From an uncultured Lachnospiraceae bacterium (GTDB lineage: Bacteria > Bacillota > Clostridia > Lachnospirales > Lachnospiraceae), in the NCBI GenBank assembly GCA_947652925.1, contig CANTEW010000022.1, positions 1-40,761 on the forward strand: a stretch of 40,761 nt of DNA, written 5' to 3'. Numbering within the stretch: the stretch's first letter is position 1; every line of letters starts with the position of its first letter. Shown here one piece after another: positions 16,566 through 25,665 of the stretch. Under the pieces are notes generated by a model. It worked only from the letters and a program-made list of their open reading frames with translations, did not search any database and was not told the DNA's origin. The position numbers and the translations under genes were made by a program.

Positions 16566-18904
16566 CTCGCCCGCCGCTCTGCCCGCTTCTCCTCAACGGA
16601 GATGCGCAGACGGTTCAGCATGGTGGTGAGGAATTCAATGATACCCGGCGACACAGTCATCAGGAAAAAGACCATGATGATCATACCAAATTCCAGTCCC
16701 TTAAAATTCAGCAGCTTCTGGAAGATCAAAGCTCCTCCGAAGAACAAGGTCTGCATCCCGGTGATCACCACTTTCCGGAATGTATTGAGGGGCTGGTATA
16801 CGGTGCGCAGCGCCGCCATATAACTCCAGCCTGTGACCAGCACACAGGCCGTGGACAACATCTCGTCGGAATGATATACACCCTGACAGACCAGCATGAT
16901 GCCGAACACACATAAGGTGATGGTAAACGCCGTGGGCAGGGCGTTCATGAACACATGGCGCAAAAACGTATTGTCCACCTTCTGGAAGTTGGATTCCTGC
17001 GCCAGCAAAAAAGTCGGGATACCCACTGCACAGGCGCTGATCAGAGACATCTGTATAGGCTCAAAAGGATAGACATCGCCGAAAAATATGGTCAGCAGAG
17101 AAAGACAGACTGAGAAAAACGTCTTGATCAAAAACATGGACGCCGCTGTGCGGATATTATTGATCACTTTCCTGCCCTGATCCACGATATGGGGCATGGC
17201 TGCAAAATTAGAATCCAGCAGCACCACATTGGCGATGTTTTTCGCCGCCTCGCTGCCGGAGGCCATGGCCACGCTGCAATCCGCCTCTTTCAACGCCAGC
17301 ACATCATTCACCCCATCCCCGGTCATGGCCACTGTATGGCCTGTCTCCTGGAGGGCCAGCACCATCTCTTTCTTCTGCTGGGGTGTCACTCTGCCAAATA
17401 CACTGTACTCGCCCACTGCCTTGCGCATACTCTCTGCGTCCATGATCGTGGCTGCGTCAATATAGCGATCCGCTGTTTCCAGACCTGCTTTCCTCGCGAT
17501 GGCCGCCACAGTGACCGGGTCGTCCCCGGATATGACTTTCAGCTGCACACCCTGTTCTTTAAAGAAAGCAAAAGTATCTGCCGCTTCTTTGCGGATCACA
17601 TCCGTCAGCAGGAGAAGAGCCAGCGACTCAAGCTCTGGGGGCAGTTCCGCCTTTTCATTCTTTTCCGGACTATGGGCCAGCACCAGCACCCGGTATCCCT
17701 GACGGGCATACTCCATACAGCGCTTTTCCAGGTCCGCGTCCCGCTCCTCCTGTTGGGGGAACAGGAACTGGACGGCTCCCAAGAGATAGGTGCCCTTTTC
17801 TTTAAAACATCCGCCGCTGTATTTTCTCTCTGAAGAAAAAGGGATCACATGGTCCAGTCCAAACTCCCTGCGTCCGGGAAAATATGCCCGCAGCGCCTGG
17901 AATGTGGCATTATTATCTTCCAGGACCCCCATCAGGTTCCCCATGATATCACCCACATTTTCTTCTATCTCCAGCGGGATCACCTGTTCCACACACATGG
18001 ATCCCTCTGTGATCGTACCTGTCTTGTCCAGACACAGGGTATCCACCCGGGCCAGAGTCTCGATGCAGAACAGTTCCTGGACCAGGGTCTTCTCCTTTGC
18101 CAGACGCATCGTCCCCAGCGTCAGCGCCACACTGGTGAGCAGCACCAGCCCTTCCGGGATCATCCCCAGCACAGCCGCCACTGTGCTGACCACAGAATCC
18201 CTGAAGGTGTTGTCTGTCCAGTAAAATTGCTTGTAGAACAGAGCGATACCCAGGGGCAGGATGATGATGCTGACCACTTTGAGGATCTTATCCAGCGAAT
18301 CCCGCAGCTCTGAATGATGTCTGCGGAACTCTTTTGCCTCCCCGGTGATCTTGGCCGCATAATTATCCTTACCCACGTGTACCACCTGGCAATATGCCTG
18401 CCCAGCGGTGACAAAACTCCCGGAGAAGAGATCGTCCCCCACATTCTTGACCAATGTGTCCGCCTCCCCGGTCAGCAGGGATTCATTTACTTCCAGACCT
18501 CCTTCCTGTATGACCGCATCGGCGGGGATCTGATCCCCGGCCTTCAGCAATACCACATCCCCCAGCACCAGCTCCTCTGTAGGGACCTCACTCTCCTGCC
18601 CGTCCCTGACCACCAAAGACCGGCTGGCCGTAAGGATGGCCAGTTTGTCCAGCGTCCTCTTCGCCCGTATCTCCTGGATGATGCCGATGACTGTATTGAT
18701 GACGATGATGCCAACGAAAGCAGCATTTTTGTAAGACCCTACCACCAATACCAACGCCAGGAGTACGGCATTGATAAAGTTAAAAAAAGTCAGCGTATTC
18801 TCAAGGATGATCTGCTTATACGTCCTGGTATTGGGATTCTCATTGATATTCACATTGCCAGCTTCTATCTGCTGCTGCACCTGATCCTGTGTTAAACCCG
18901 TCAT
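16556..18904 (-). CDS. P-type cation-transporting ATPase (CtpE-like)
   Basis: A 782-aa ion pump of the inner membrane. Helices 1-2 lie at about 40-80, the actuator domain has TGE (145-147), helix 4 has MIPEGL (248-253), the phosphorylation site is DKTGT with D293, and the hinge motif is TGDGVND (528-534). Six further helices follow from about 575. There is no N-terminal metal-binding domain and no CPC motif, which argues against copper or zinc. The layout is nearest to the CtpE group, for which calcium uptake has been proposed; the ion here is uncertain. It starts 35 bases after mnmA ends and may be read from the isc operon. Confidence 0.88.
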   Translation of the reverse strand: MTGLTQDQVQQQIEAGNVNINENPNTRTYKQIILENTLTFFNFINAVLLALVLVVGSYKNAAFVGIIVINTVIGIIQEIRAKRTLDKLAILTASRSLVVRDGQESEVPTEELVLGDVVLLKAGDQIPADAVIQEGGLEVNESLLTGEADTLVKNVGDDLFSGSFVTAGQAYCQVVHVGKDNYAAKITGEAKEFRRHHSELRDSLDKILKVVSIIILPLGIALFYKQFYWTDNTFRDSVVSTVAAVLGMIPEGLVLLTSVALTLGTMRLAKEKTLVQELFCIETLARVDTLCLDKTGTITEGSMCVEQVIPLEIEENVGDIMGNLMGVLEDNNATFQALRAYFPGRREFGLDHVIPFSSERKYSGGCFKEKGTYLLGAVQFLFPQQEERDADLEKRCMEYARQGYRVLVLAHSPEKNEKAELPPELESLALLLLTDVIRKEAADTFAFFKEQGVQLKVISGDDPVTVAAIARKAGLETADRYIDAATIMDAESMRKAVGEYSVFGRVTPQQKKEMVLALQETGHTVAMTGDGVNDVLALKEADCSVAMASGSEAAKNIANVVLLDSNFAAMPHIVDQGRKVINNIRTAASMFLIKTFFSVCLSLLTIFFGDVYPFEPIQMSLISACAVGIPTFLLAQESNFQKVDNTFLRHVFMNALPTAFTITLCVFGIMLVCQGVYHSDEMLSTACVLVTGWSYMAALRTVYQPLNTFRKVVITGMQTLFFGGALIFQKLLNFKGLEFGMIIMVFFLMTVSPGIIEFLTTMLNRLRISVEEKRAERRARKA

Positions 18905-18939
18905 CTGCCCTCTCCGTTATCCATCTACTTTATCTACGA

Positions 18940-20034
18940 TCAAATATCTGTCTCTGCTCTCTGGATCACACCGCCGCCCAGGACCATATCGTCCTGATAA
19001 AAGACCACCGCCTGTCCGGGCGTGACTGCCCTCTGGGGTTCTTCAAAACGGCAGAGGATCTCATCCGGGGACACTTTATATAAGCGGCAGGCCGCCCCCC
19101 TGTGGTTATAGCGGATCTTAGCCCTGACAGCCATCCCTTCCTCGAACTCCCCGCAGGCCATATAGTTGATATGACCGCATCGGAGAGCTGGTGCAAAGAT
19201 ATCCGCAGGCTCCCCAATGACCACCTCGTTACTCTCTGGACGGATAGCGGCTACAAATACAGGATGTCCCATAGCCAGGCCGAGTCCTTTGCGCTGTCCG
19301 ATGGTATAATGGGTGATGCCTTTATGCCTTCCGATCTTCTCTCCCCTTGTATCCACAAAGTCTCCCGGCGGCACAGGTTCCGGCAAAGTCCGGTCGATGA
19401 ATCCGGCGTAGTCGTTGTCCGGTACAAAACAGATCTCCTGGCTGTCCGGTTTCTGCGCCACAGGCAGCCCTGCCCCATCTGCGATCTGCCGGATCTCTCC
19501 CTTTGTATACTCTCCCACCGGCATCAGAGTATGTGCCAGCTGATGCTGGGTCAGACTGTAGAGAGCATACGTCTGATCTTTTTCGGCAGTGACGGAGGAC
19601 TGCAGGGCATACCGTCCGTTTTCCAGATGACGCACTCGAGCATAATGTCCTGTGGCGATGTAGTCCGCCCCCAGTCCCAGGCTCCGTTCCAGAAGAGAAC
19701 CCCATTTCACATGGCGGTTGCATTCGATACAGGGATTGGGTGTCCTGCCTTTCACGTATTGATCCACAAACCGATCGATCACATGCTCCTGGAATTCCCG
19801 TCTGAAATTCATGACATAGTGGGGGATCCCCAGCTCCTGGGCCACCCGTCTGGCGTCTTCCACAGCGGTGAGCCCGCAGCAGCCCCCATTCTCCTCTATG
19901 GAGACTGTCTCCTCTTCCTGCCAGATCTGCATGGTCACCCCGATCACCTCATGACCGGATCTTTGGAGCAGATAGGCAGCCACGGAGGAATCTACGCCTC
20001 CGGACATGCCCACGACCACTCTTTTTTTCGCCAT
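18940..20034 (-). CDS. mnmA: tRNA-specific 2-thiouridylase MnmA
   Basis: A 364-aa enzyme that thiolates U34 of tRNA for Lys, Glu and Gln using sulfur relayed from a cysteine desulfurase. The PP-loop is GMSGGVDSS (residues 9-17). The catalytic pair is C102 (PNPCIECN) and C202 (SQEICFVPD). TGHYAR and GQRKGLGL are also typical. The start ATG directly abuts the iscU stop. Together with nifS and iscU this is a sulfur-delivery unit. Confidence 0.97.
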   Translation of the reverse strand: MAKKRVVVGMSGGVDSSVAAYLLQRSGHEVIGVTMQIWQEEETVSIEENGGCCGLTAVEDARRVAQELGIPHYVMNFRREFQEHVIDRFVDQYVKGRTPNPCIECNRHVKWGSLLERSLGLGADYIATGHYARVRHLENGRYALQSSVTAEKDQTYALYSLTQHQLAHTLMPVGEYTKGEIRQIADGAGLPVAQKPDSQEICFVPDNDYAGFIDRTLPEPVPPGDFVDTRGEKIGRHKGITHYTIGQRKGLGLAMGHPVFVAAIRPESNEVVIGEPADIFAPALRCGHINYMACGEFEEGMAVRAKIRYNHRGAACRLYKVSPDEILCRFEEPQRAVTPGQAVVFYQDDMVLGGGVIQRAETDI

Positions 20035-20478
20035 CTAGTATTCTTCCTCTTCCGCTTCTTCCCCTTCATGGATATCAGACTTGGGCTTTTCCAGACCCTC
20101 TATCTTGATGTGGTTCTTCTCTGCGTAATCCCACAACGCCGCATGTATAGCTTCCTCTGCCAGAAGGGAACAATGTACTTTCACCGGGGGCAGGCCGTCC
20201 AGCGCATCCATCACGGCTTTATTGGTCACTTCCAGAGCTTCCTGTACGGTCTTTCCTTTGACCAGCTCTGTGGCCATACTGCTGGTGGCAACGGCGGCCC
20301 CGCAGCCGAAAGTCTTGAATTTACAGTCATTGACCACCTGGTCTTCCCCGATATCCAGGTAGATCCGCATGATATCCCCGCATTTTGCATTGCCTACAGT
20401 CCCTACGCCGCTGGCGTTCTCGATCTCTCCTACGTTCCTTGGATTTTGAAAATGATCCATCACTTTTTCACTATACAT
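20035..20478 (-). CDS. iscU: Iron-sulfur cluster scaffold IscU/NifU N-terminal type
   Basis: A 147-aa scaffold on which 2Fe-2S or 4Fe-4S clusters are assembled. All three ligand cysteines are present (C33, C59, C103), with the assisting aspartate D35. HFQNPRNVGEI and TFGCGAAVATSSMATEL are diagnostic. A short acidic tail (EGEEAEEEEY) is added at the C-terminus. It lies 26 bases after nifS with its own AGGGAAAAA site and is directly followed by mnmA. Confidence 0.96.
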   Translation of the reverse strand: MYSEKVMDHFQNPRNVGEIENASGVGTVGNAKCGDIMRIYLDIGEDQVVNDCKFKTFGCGAAVATSSMATELVKGKTVQEALEVTNKAVMDALDGLPPVKVHCSLLAEEAIHAALWDYAEKNHIKIEGLEKPKSDIHEGEEAEEEEY

Positions 20479-20504
20479 CTTTTTCCCTCCGATCGGTATA
20501 TAAT

Positions 20505-21695
20505 TTATGCTTTTTTTCCTTTTTTTACAAAATCTTCATAAAGCGGCGACATAGCCCGCAGATGCTCTACGATCCCCTTTAATCGATCCACCACATGATC
20601 CAGATCCTCTTTCGTGGTATCCTCTCCCAGTGTGAACCGCAGCGAACCATGGGCGATCTCATGGGGCAGGCCGATGGCCAGCAGCACATGGGAAGGATCT
20701 AAGGAGCCTGATGTACAGGCAGAACCGCTGGAGACACAGATCCCTTCCATGTCCATCATGATCAGCAGGGATTCCCCCTCGATGAACTGCAGGCTCACAT
20801 TCACATTGTTCGGAAGGCGCTTCACCGGATCCCCGTTCAGACGCACATAAGGGATCTCCTTCATGATCCGCCGGATCAGATGATCCCGCAGACTCTGTTC
20901 CCTCTTTGTCCTCTCTTCCATCGTGTCCGCCGCCCGCTTCGCTGCACAGCCGTAACCCACGATCCCGGCCACATTCTCCGTCCCTGCCCGGCGCTTTCTC
21001 TCCTGGGCGCCTCCATGGATGAATGAGCGGAGTTTTAAGCCTTTGCGGATATAGAGGGATCCGATCCCTTTAGGCCCGTTGATCTTATGGGCGCTGGAAC
21101 TGAGCATGTCGATGTTGTCTGCATCTACGTCGATCGGGAGCTGTCCGAATGCCTGTACTGCATCTGTATGGAACAAGATGCCGTGTTCCCTGGCGATCAT
21201 CCCGATCTCCCGGATGGGCTGTATGGTCCCGATCTCGTTATTGGCATACATGACGGAGATCAAGATCGTCTCCGGCGTGATCGCTCTCTCCAGTCCTTCC
21301 AGATCCACGATCCCGTTCTCATCCACATCCAGATAGGTGACCCGGGCTTTGCGCGTCTTTTCCAGATACTCACAGGTATGCAGGATAGCATGATGCTCGA
21401 TCTTGGTGGTGATGATATGGTCCCCTTTTTCCTTATATGCCTCGTAAGCGCCTACCAGCGCCCAGTTATCTGCTTCCGTACCGCTCCCGGTAAAATATAT
21501 CTCTTTGGCGTCAGCTCCCAAGATCCCTCCGATCGTCTCCCTGGCCTGGGCGACCGCCTCCTTGCTGGTCCCTGCCAGGCCGTAGACGCTGGATGGATTC
21601 CCATAATTCTCTGAAAGATAAGGCAGCATGGCTTCTACAACTTCCGGCGCTGTCTTCGTCGTCGCTGCATTATCCAGATAGATCATTTTTTTCAT
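20505..21695 (-). CDS. nifS: Cysteine desulfurase NifS/IscS type
   Basis: A 396-aa PLP enzyme that takes sulfur from cysteine for IscU and MnmA. The start MIYLDNAATTK, the PLP lysine K204 in SSAHKINGPKG, and the persulfide cysteine C327 in SSGSACTSGSLDPSHVLLA are all intact. The ATG at 21695 has GGAGG six bases upstream and overlaps the IscR stop (ATGA). Confidence 0.96.
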   Translation of the reverse strand: MKKMIYLDNAATTKTAPEVVEAMLPYLSENYGNPSSVYGLAGTSKEAVAQARETIGGILGADAKEIYFTGSGTEADNWALVGAYEAYKEKGDHIITTKIEHHAILHTCEYLEKTRKARVTYLDVDENGIVDLEGLERAITPETILISVMYANNEIGTIQPIREIGMIAREHGILFHTDAVQAFGQLPIDVDADNIDMLSSSAHKINGPKGIGSLYIRKGLKLRSFIHGGAQERKRRAGTENVAGIVGYGCAAKRAADTMEERTKREQSLRDHLIRRIMKEIPYVRLNGDPVKRLPNNVNVSLQFIEGESLLIMMDMEGICVSSGSACTSGSLDPSHVLLAIGLPHEIAHGSLRFTLGEDTTKEDLDHVVDRLKGIVEHLRAMSPLYEDFVKKGKKA

Positions 21696-22171
21696 TGTTT
21701 GCCTCCATTCTTATTTTCACACGACTGAGAGCAGATCTGGCCTCTTTCTTCCTGGATCCTCCGGCTCTCTTCCACCAGCTGCTGGATCATGATGCTGTCC
21801 ACAGCCTGGGTGATGCTGTCGTTGATCCGTTTCCATACATAGCGGGTCACGCACACGTCCGCGTCCTCACAGCCCTGTTCATCGCCGTTGCCGGGACAAG
21901 TGACCGCATCCAGGTTCCCCTCCAGGGCACGCAGCACTTCGCCCACGGATATCTCCTCTGCAGGCCTGGCCAGGCGATAACCTCCGCCCGCGCCCCTGAC
22001 GCTGACCACAAGACCCGCCCGCCTTAATTTCCCCATCAGTTGTTCCAGGTAACGGTCGGAAATGTTCTGGCGTTTGGCTATGCTCTGTATGGAAACAGCC
22101 TCTTCTGTACAATAGACTGCCAGATCGATCAGCGCCCGCAGTCCGTATCTTCCCTTCGTTGATAGCTTCAT
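21692..22171 (-). CDS. iscR: Rrf2-family iron-sulfur regulator, IscR-like
   Basis: A 159-aa winged-helix repressor. The N-terminus MKLSTKGRYGLRALIDLAVY and ISDRYLEQLMGKLRRAGLV are typical of Rrf2. Three cysteines, C92, C101 and C107 (spacing x8 and x5), can bind a 2Fe-2S cluster. As first gene of the nifS-iscU-mnmA operon it probably represses it when clusters are plentiful. An inverted repeat just before its start (22192-22210) is a candidate autoregulatory site. CymR is a related alternative, but the cysteines favour IscR. Confidence 0.92.
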   Translation of the reverse strand: MKLSTKGRYGLRALIDLAVYCTEEAVSIQSIAKRQNISDRYLEQLMGKLRRAGLVVSVRGAGGGYRLARPAEEISVGEVLRALEGNLDAVTCPGNGDEQGCEDADVCVTRYVWKRINDSITQAVDSIMIQQLVEESRRIQEERGQICSQSCENKNGGKQ

Positions 22172-22191
22172 CCCACACCCCGCCTCCTAAT

Positions 22192-22210
22192 TCCGAGTAT
22201 TTTAATCGGA
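22192..22210. promoter_or_regulatory. Inverted repeat, candidate IscR operator
   Basis: TCCGA-N9-TCGGA (perfect arms, AT-rich centre) lies between the iscR promoter -10 and its ribosome site, around transcript positions +6 to +24. The position suits repression by the Rrf2 protein encoded directly downstream. Confidence 0.55.
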
Positions 22211-22221
22211 TTTCAGCTATA

Positions 22222-22250
22222 AATGTATCACTATCCCCCTGTTCTGTCAA
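22222..22250 (-). promoter_or_regulatory. Promoter for iscR-nifS-iscU-mnmA
   Basis: Minus-strand consensus -35 TTGACA (22245-22250), 17-base spacer, and -10 TACATT (22222-22227). Confidence 0.7.
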
Positions 22251-22309
22251 GATGCTTTTCAGAATATACTGTCAACAAAGACTGATGGAAAGAGATCAGA
22301 AAATAGGAT

Positions 22310-23833
22310 ATGGGAAATGGACGACGTTTGATCCGGGGCGCTTTCATCCTGACAGCCGCCGGGTTATTGACCAGAATGATAGGTTTTTTTTATAGAATAT
22401 TCCTCTCCCACGCCATTGGTGCGGAAGGGATGGGTATCTACCAACTCATTTTTCCCCTGAACATGCTCTGTTATGCGCTGACCGTGATGGGGATCCAGAC
22501 AGCGATCTCCCGCTTTGTCTCTGCAAAGATGGCTCTGGACGATCCCCAGGGAGCCAACAGCACTTTTGCCGTGGGCACGCTCTACTCCCTGGCCTTGTCC
22601 GGTGTGACTGCCTGGGCCATGTACCGTTTCGCGCCTTTCCTGAGCGAAAAGATCCTGATGGAGCCGCGGACCCTGCCCATGCTGCGGCTGATGGCTTACA
22701 GCATCCCCATGGGCGTGATACATACCTGTGTCAGCGGGTATTTTTTTGCCCGCAAAAAGACCGGCCTGCCTGCCGCCTCCCAGTTATTGGAACAGACAGC
22801 GCGGGTGGCCGCCACATACCTGGCCTATACGGTCATATTGTCCAAGGGACTGGAACCCACGCCTGTGATCGCTGTCATCGGCTTACTATGCGGCGAACTA
22901 GTCTCCATGCTCTTTTCCCTGGCTGTCATCACCTGGAACTTGCAGACACAGGATTTTTCCCTTGTCAGTATCCGGCGCCCTTTTAAGATATTGAAAGACA
23001 TCCTCCCCATGTCTGCCCCTGTGACCGCCAACCGGGTGCTACTCACCCTCCTTAACAGCGTGGAAGCCATCCTGATCCCCAGCCGTCTGCGCCTGGCAGG
23101 ACTGGATGCAACACAGGCCCTGAGCATCTACGGCACATTAAACGGCATGGCCATGCCCCTGGTGCTGTTCCCCTCCACGATCACCAGTGCTGTCTCGGTC
23201 ATGCTGCTGCCCTCTGTGAGCGAGGCACAGGCCCGGGGGAACATGCGCACGATCCGCTGGACGGTGGGTTCCACTTTAAAGTACTGTCTCCTCCTGGGGA
23301 TCTTCAGCACAGGGATCTTCTTTTTCTACGGGCCGCGGCTGGGCGTATGCCTGTTCCACAACAGCACCGCCGGACTTTTCATCCGTACCTTATCTTTTAT
23401 CTGCCCATTCTTATATATGGACGCCACGCTCTCCAGCATCCTCCAGGGCCTGGGAAAGACAGGGCTTTGCTTTATCAACAACACACTGGGTGTCAGCCTG
23501 CGCATCTTCATGGTCATCTTCGTCGTCCCGTTCCAGGGGATCCAGGGATATCTGTGGGGACTTTTGGCCAGCGAACTGGTCCTTGCCGCTCTGAACATAG
23601 GCGCACTGCGCCATTACTGCCAGCTCCAGTTCGACACCATATGCTGGCTGTTAAAACCTGCCATCGCTATGGGGATCGCCCTGGGCAGCACTCTGTTTTT
23701 TTCAAATATCCTCCGTGTGTTCCATTCCCTGCCCGCCATCGTCTCCCTGGGTATCGAGATGTGTGTGTGCAGCGCACTCTATCTGGCGATCTTAGCCTGT
23801 ATGGGGATCATCCTGCCTCAGGCGGATCTGTGA
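22310..23833 (+). CDS. SpoVB/MurJ-type lipid flippase (MATE-like, MVF superfamily)
   Basis: A 507-aa integral membrane protein with about 14 predicted helices. The start (RLIRGAFILTAAGLLTRMIG, then FFYRIFLSHAIGAEGMGIYQ) is characteristic of the stage V sporulation protein B and polysaccharide-exporter group. Such proteins flip undecaprenyl-linked precursors across the membrane. A sporulation cortex role is possible but cannot be separated from a capsule or peptidoglycan role by sequence. The ATG at 22310 has only a weak AGGAT site. It is transcribed divergently from iscR. Confidence 0.85.
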   Translation: MGNGRRLIRGAFILTAAGLLTRMIGFFYRIFLSHAIGAEGMGIYQLIFPLNMLCYALTVMGIQTAISRFVSAKMALDDPQGANSTFAVGTLYSLALSGVTAWAMYRFAPFLSEKILMEPRTLPMLRLMAYSIPMGVIHTCVSGYFFARKKTGLPAASQLLEQTARVAATYLAYTVILSKGLEPTPVIAVIGLLCGELVSMLFSLAVITWNLQTQDFSLVSIRRPFKILKDILPMSAPVTANRVLLTLLNSVEAILIPSRLRLAGLDATQALSIYGTLNGMAMPLVLFPSTITSAVSVMLLPSVSEAQARGNMRTIRWTVGSTLKYCLLLGIFSTGIFFFYGPRLGVCLFHNSTAGLFIRTLSFICPFLYMDATLSSILQGLGKTGLCFINNTLGVSLRIFMVIFVVPFQGIQGYLWGLLASELVLAALNIGALRHYCQLQFDTICWLLKPAIAMGIALGSTLFFSNILRVFHSLPAIVSLGIEMCVCSALYLAILACMGIILPQADL

Positions 23834-23862
23834 TCGACAACAGGTGGAGAATGTATTATAAT
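23834..23862 (+). promoter_or_regulatory. Promoter for DAHP synthase
   Basis: -35 TCGACA (23834-23839), 17-base spacer, -10 TATAAT (23857-23862). It starts directly after the flippase stop codon. Confidence 0.6.
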
Positions 23863-23895
23863 GAAAAACGACTAAAAATGCAAAGGAGAAAGATC

Positions 23896-24927
23896 ATGGG
23901 ATTTGAATTCGTCACCAAACTGCCAACCCCAGCCCAGATACGGGGACAGTATCCGATCTCAGAAAAGGTCCGTCAACTGAAGATACAGCGGGACCAGGAG
24001 ATCCAGGACGTATTTACCGGCAGATCCGAGAGATTCCTGGCCATCATCGGGCCATGTTCCGCCGATAATGAAGACGCCGTATGTGATTATGTCAGCCGCC
24101 TGCGCCGAGTGCAGGATAAGATCGCAGATAAAGTACTGATCATCCCCCGGGTCTATACCAACAAGCCCAGGACCACAGGAGAAGGCTATAAAGGCATGGT
24201 ACACCAGCCGGACCCGGAGAAAAAACCAGATATGCTCACCGGTATCCTGGCGATCCGCAAGATGCACATGCGGGTCATTGAGGAGAGCGGCTTCACCTGT
24301 GCCGATGAGATGCTCTATCCGGAAAATTACCGTTATCTGTCAGACATCCTCTCTTATGTGGCCGTGGGCGCCCGTTCCGTGGAAGACCAGCAGCACCGCC
24401 TGACGGTCAGCGGAATGGAAGTACCCGCCGGGATGAAAAATCCTACCAGCGGAGATATCAGCGTCATGCTCAATTCAGTGGTCGCCGCACAGGCCGGCCA
24501 TGACTTCATCTACAGGGGATGGGAAGTCAAGACAACAGGCAACCCCCTGGCACATACGATCTTAAGGGGCGCCGTGAACAAACACGGAGACTCCATCCCC
24601 AATTATCACTATGAAGACCTCCAGCTCCTCCTGGAAAAATACGGCCAGAGGGATCTGAAAAATCCGGCCACGATCGTTGACGTGAACCACTCCAATTCCA
24701 ACAAACAATATGAGCAGCAGGTGCGGATCACCAAAGAGATCCTCCACAGCCGTAAAGTCAATAAAGACATCCAGGAACTCGTCAAAGGCGTGATGATAGA
24801 GAGTTATATCGTCGGCGGGAACCAGAAGATCGGCGGGGACCATATCTATGGAAAATCCATCACCGACCCCTGTCTGGGATGGGAAGAATCTGAAGAACTC
24901 TTATATACGATCGCGGAAGAGTGTTGA
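23896..24927 (+). CDS. aroF: 3-deoxy-7-phosphoheptulonate synthase (type I, AroG/AroF)
   Basis: A 343-aa enzyme for the first step of the shikimate pathway, joining phosphoenolpyruvate and erythrose 4-phosphate. Diagnostic segments are IIGPCSADNEDAVCDYV, IPRVYTNKPRTTGEGYKG, ADEMLYPENY, VGARSVEDQQHR, GMKNPTSGD, VDVNHSNSNKQ and GVMIESYI. I chose the ATG at 23896 because AAAGGAG sits eight bases upstream. The same frame stays open for 180 codons upstream but that overlaps the flippase gene and is a shadow. Feedback type (Phe, Tyr or Trp) cannot be told by eye. Confidence 0.95.
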   Translation: MGFEFVTKLPTPAQIRGQYPISEKVRQLKIQRDQEIQDVFTGRSERFLAIIGPCSADNEDAVCDYVSRLRRVQDKIADKVLIIPRVYTNKPRTTGEGYKGMVHQPDPEKKPDMLTGILAIRKMHMRVIEESGFTCADEMLYPENYRYLSDILSYVAVGARSVEDQQHRLTVSGMEVPAGMKNPTSGDISVMLNSVVAAQAGHDFIYRGWEVKTTGNPLAHTILRGAVNKHGDSIPNYHYEDLQLLLEKYGQRDLKNPATIVDVNHSNSNKQYEQQVRITKEILHSRKVNKDIQELVKGVMIESYIVGGNQKIGGDHIYGKSITDPCLGWEESEELLYTIAEEC

Positions 24928-24935
24928 TAGACCAG

Positions 24936-25000
24936 GCGATCGCGAAACCCTTCCCAGATATCACGAGTCGGTCATTGGAAAGGGCATTTCGCGACCACCT
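24936..25000. repeat. Imperfect inverted repeat between aroF and the LUD gene
   Basis: The left arm contains TCGCGAAA and CCCTTCC; the right arm contains GGAAAGGG and TTTCGCGA, with a small bulge, separated by about 20 bases. There is no T-run, so it is not a standard terminator. It may be a processing or attenuation hairpin between the two genes, or a small repeat element. Confidence 0.45.
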
Positions 25001-25029
25001 ATCGATAGACAGATGAAAGGAGATAACAT

Positions 25030-25665
25030 ATGTCATACAGATCAGAAAACTACGAAAAGATCGCCGCTACGCTCAAGAAAAATTTTGAAAAACGGCAAAT
25101 AGACTTCTTCTACTGCGATACAGTAGAAAGAGCAAAAGAACAAGTCCTCTCCCTGATACCAAAAGGAGCCTCCGTCGCCTGGGGCGGCTCTCTGTCTATG
25201 GAAGAGTCTGGTGTGATGGATGCAGTCAAGAATGGCGACTACCGGACGATCGACCGGCACCGTTCCAGCGACCCACAGGAACAGAAGAAGATCTACGGGG
25301 AGATCGTATGTGCCGACTTCTTCCTGATGAGTACGAATGCTTTCACTTTAGACGGCCAACTGGTCAATATCGACGGTCTGGGCAACCGGGTCGCCTGCTT
25401 ATCCTACGGACCGGACAAAGTCATCATACTGGCCAGTATGGATAAACTCTGCACAGATGTGGATGAGGCGATCCGCCGGGTACACTTGATGGCTGCGCCG
25501 CCCAATGCATTGCGGGTAAAAGCAGACACCCCCTGCTCTAAGACAGGCGTCTGTGCGGATTGCCAGAGTCCCGGCTCCATCTGCTGCCAGACTCTGGTCA
25601 CCCGCATCTCCCGGATACCCGGCCGGATCACAGTCGTGCTCACCGGTGAAAAATTAGGATTCTAA
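25030..25665 (+). CDS. LUD-domain protein (LutC/DUF162 family)
   Basis: A 211-aa protein of the LUD domain family. AWGGSLSMEESGVMDAV, LMSTNAFTLDGQLVNIDGLGNRVA and GPDKVIILAS are its hallmarks. A cysteine-rich tail (C-x5-C-x2-C-x6-CC around residues 171-188) is seen in many stand-alone clostridial members and may bind metal. LUD proteins in LutABC take part in lactate oxidation, but no lutA or lutB is near, so the substrate is unknown. The ribosome site AAAGGAG precedes the ATG. Its stop codon overlaps the permease stop tail to tail by four bases. Confidence 0.88.
   Translation: MSYRSENYEKIAATLKKNFEKRQIDFFYCDTVERAKEQVLSLIPKGASVAWGGSLSMEESGVMDAVKNGDYRTIDRHRSSDPQEQKKIYGEIVCADFFLMSTNAFTLDGQLVNIDGLGNRVACLSYGPDKVIILASMDKLCTDVDEAIRRVHLMAAPPNALRVKADTPCSKTGVCADCQSPGSICCQTLVTRISRIPGRITVVLTGEKLGF

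Noticed and set aside
19102-20541. 479-codon plus-strand open frame opposite mnmA and iscU
   Set aside because: It spans two well-identified genes on the other strand and shows no protein-family pattern.
23347-23895. In-frame extension of DAHP synthase by about 180 codons
   Set aside because: It overlaps the flippase gene; a ribosome site and promoter point to the ATG at 23896.
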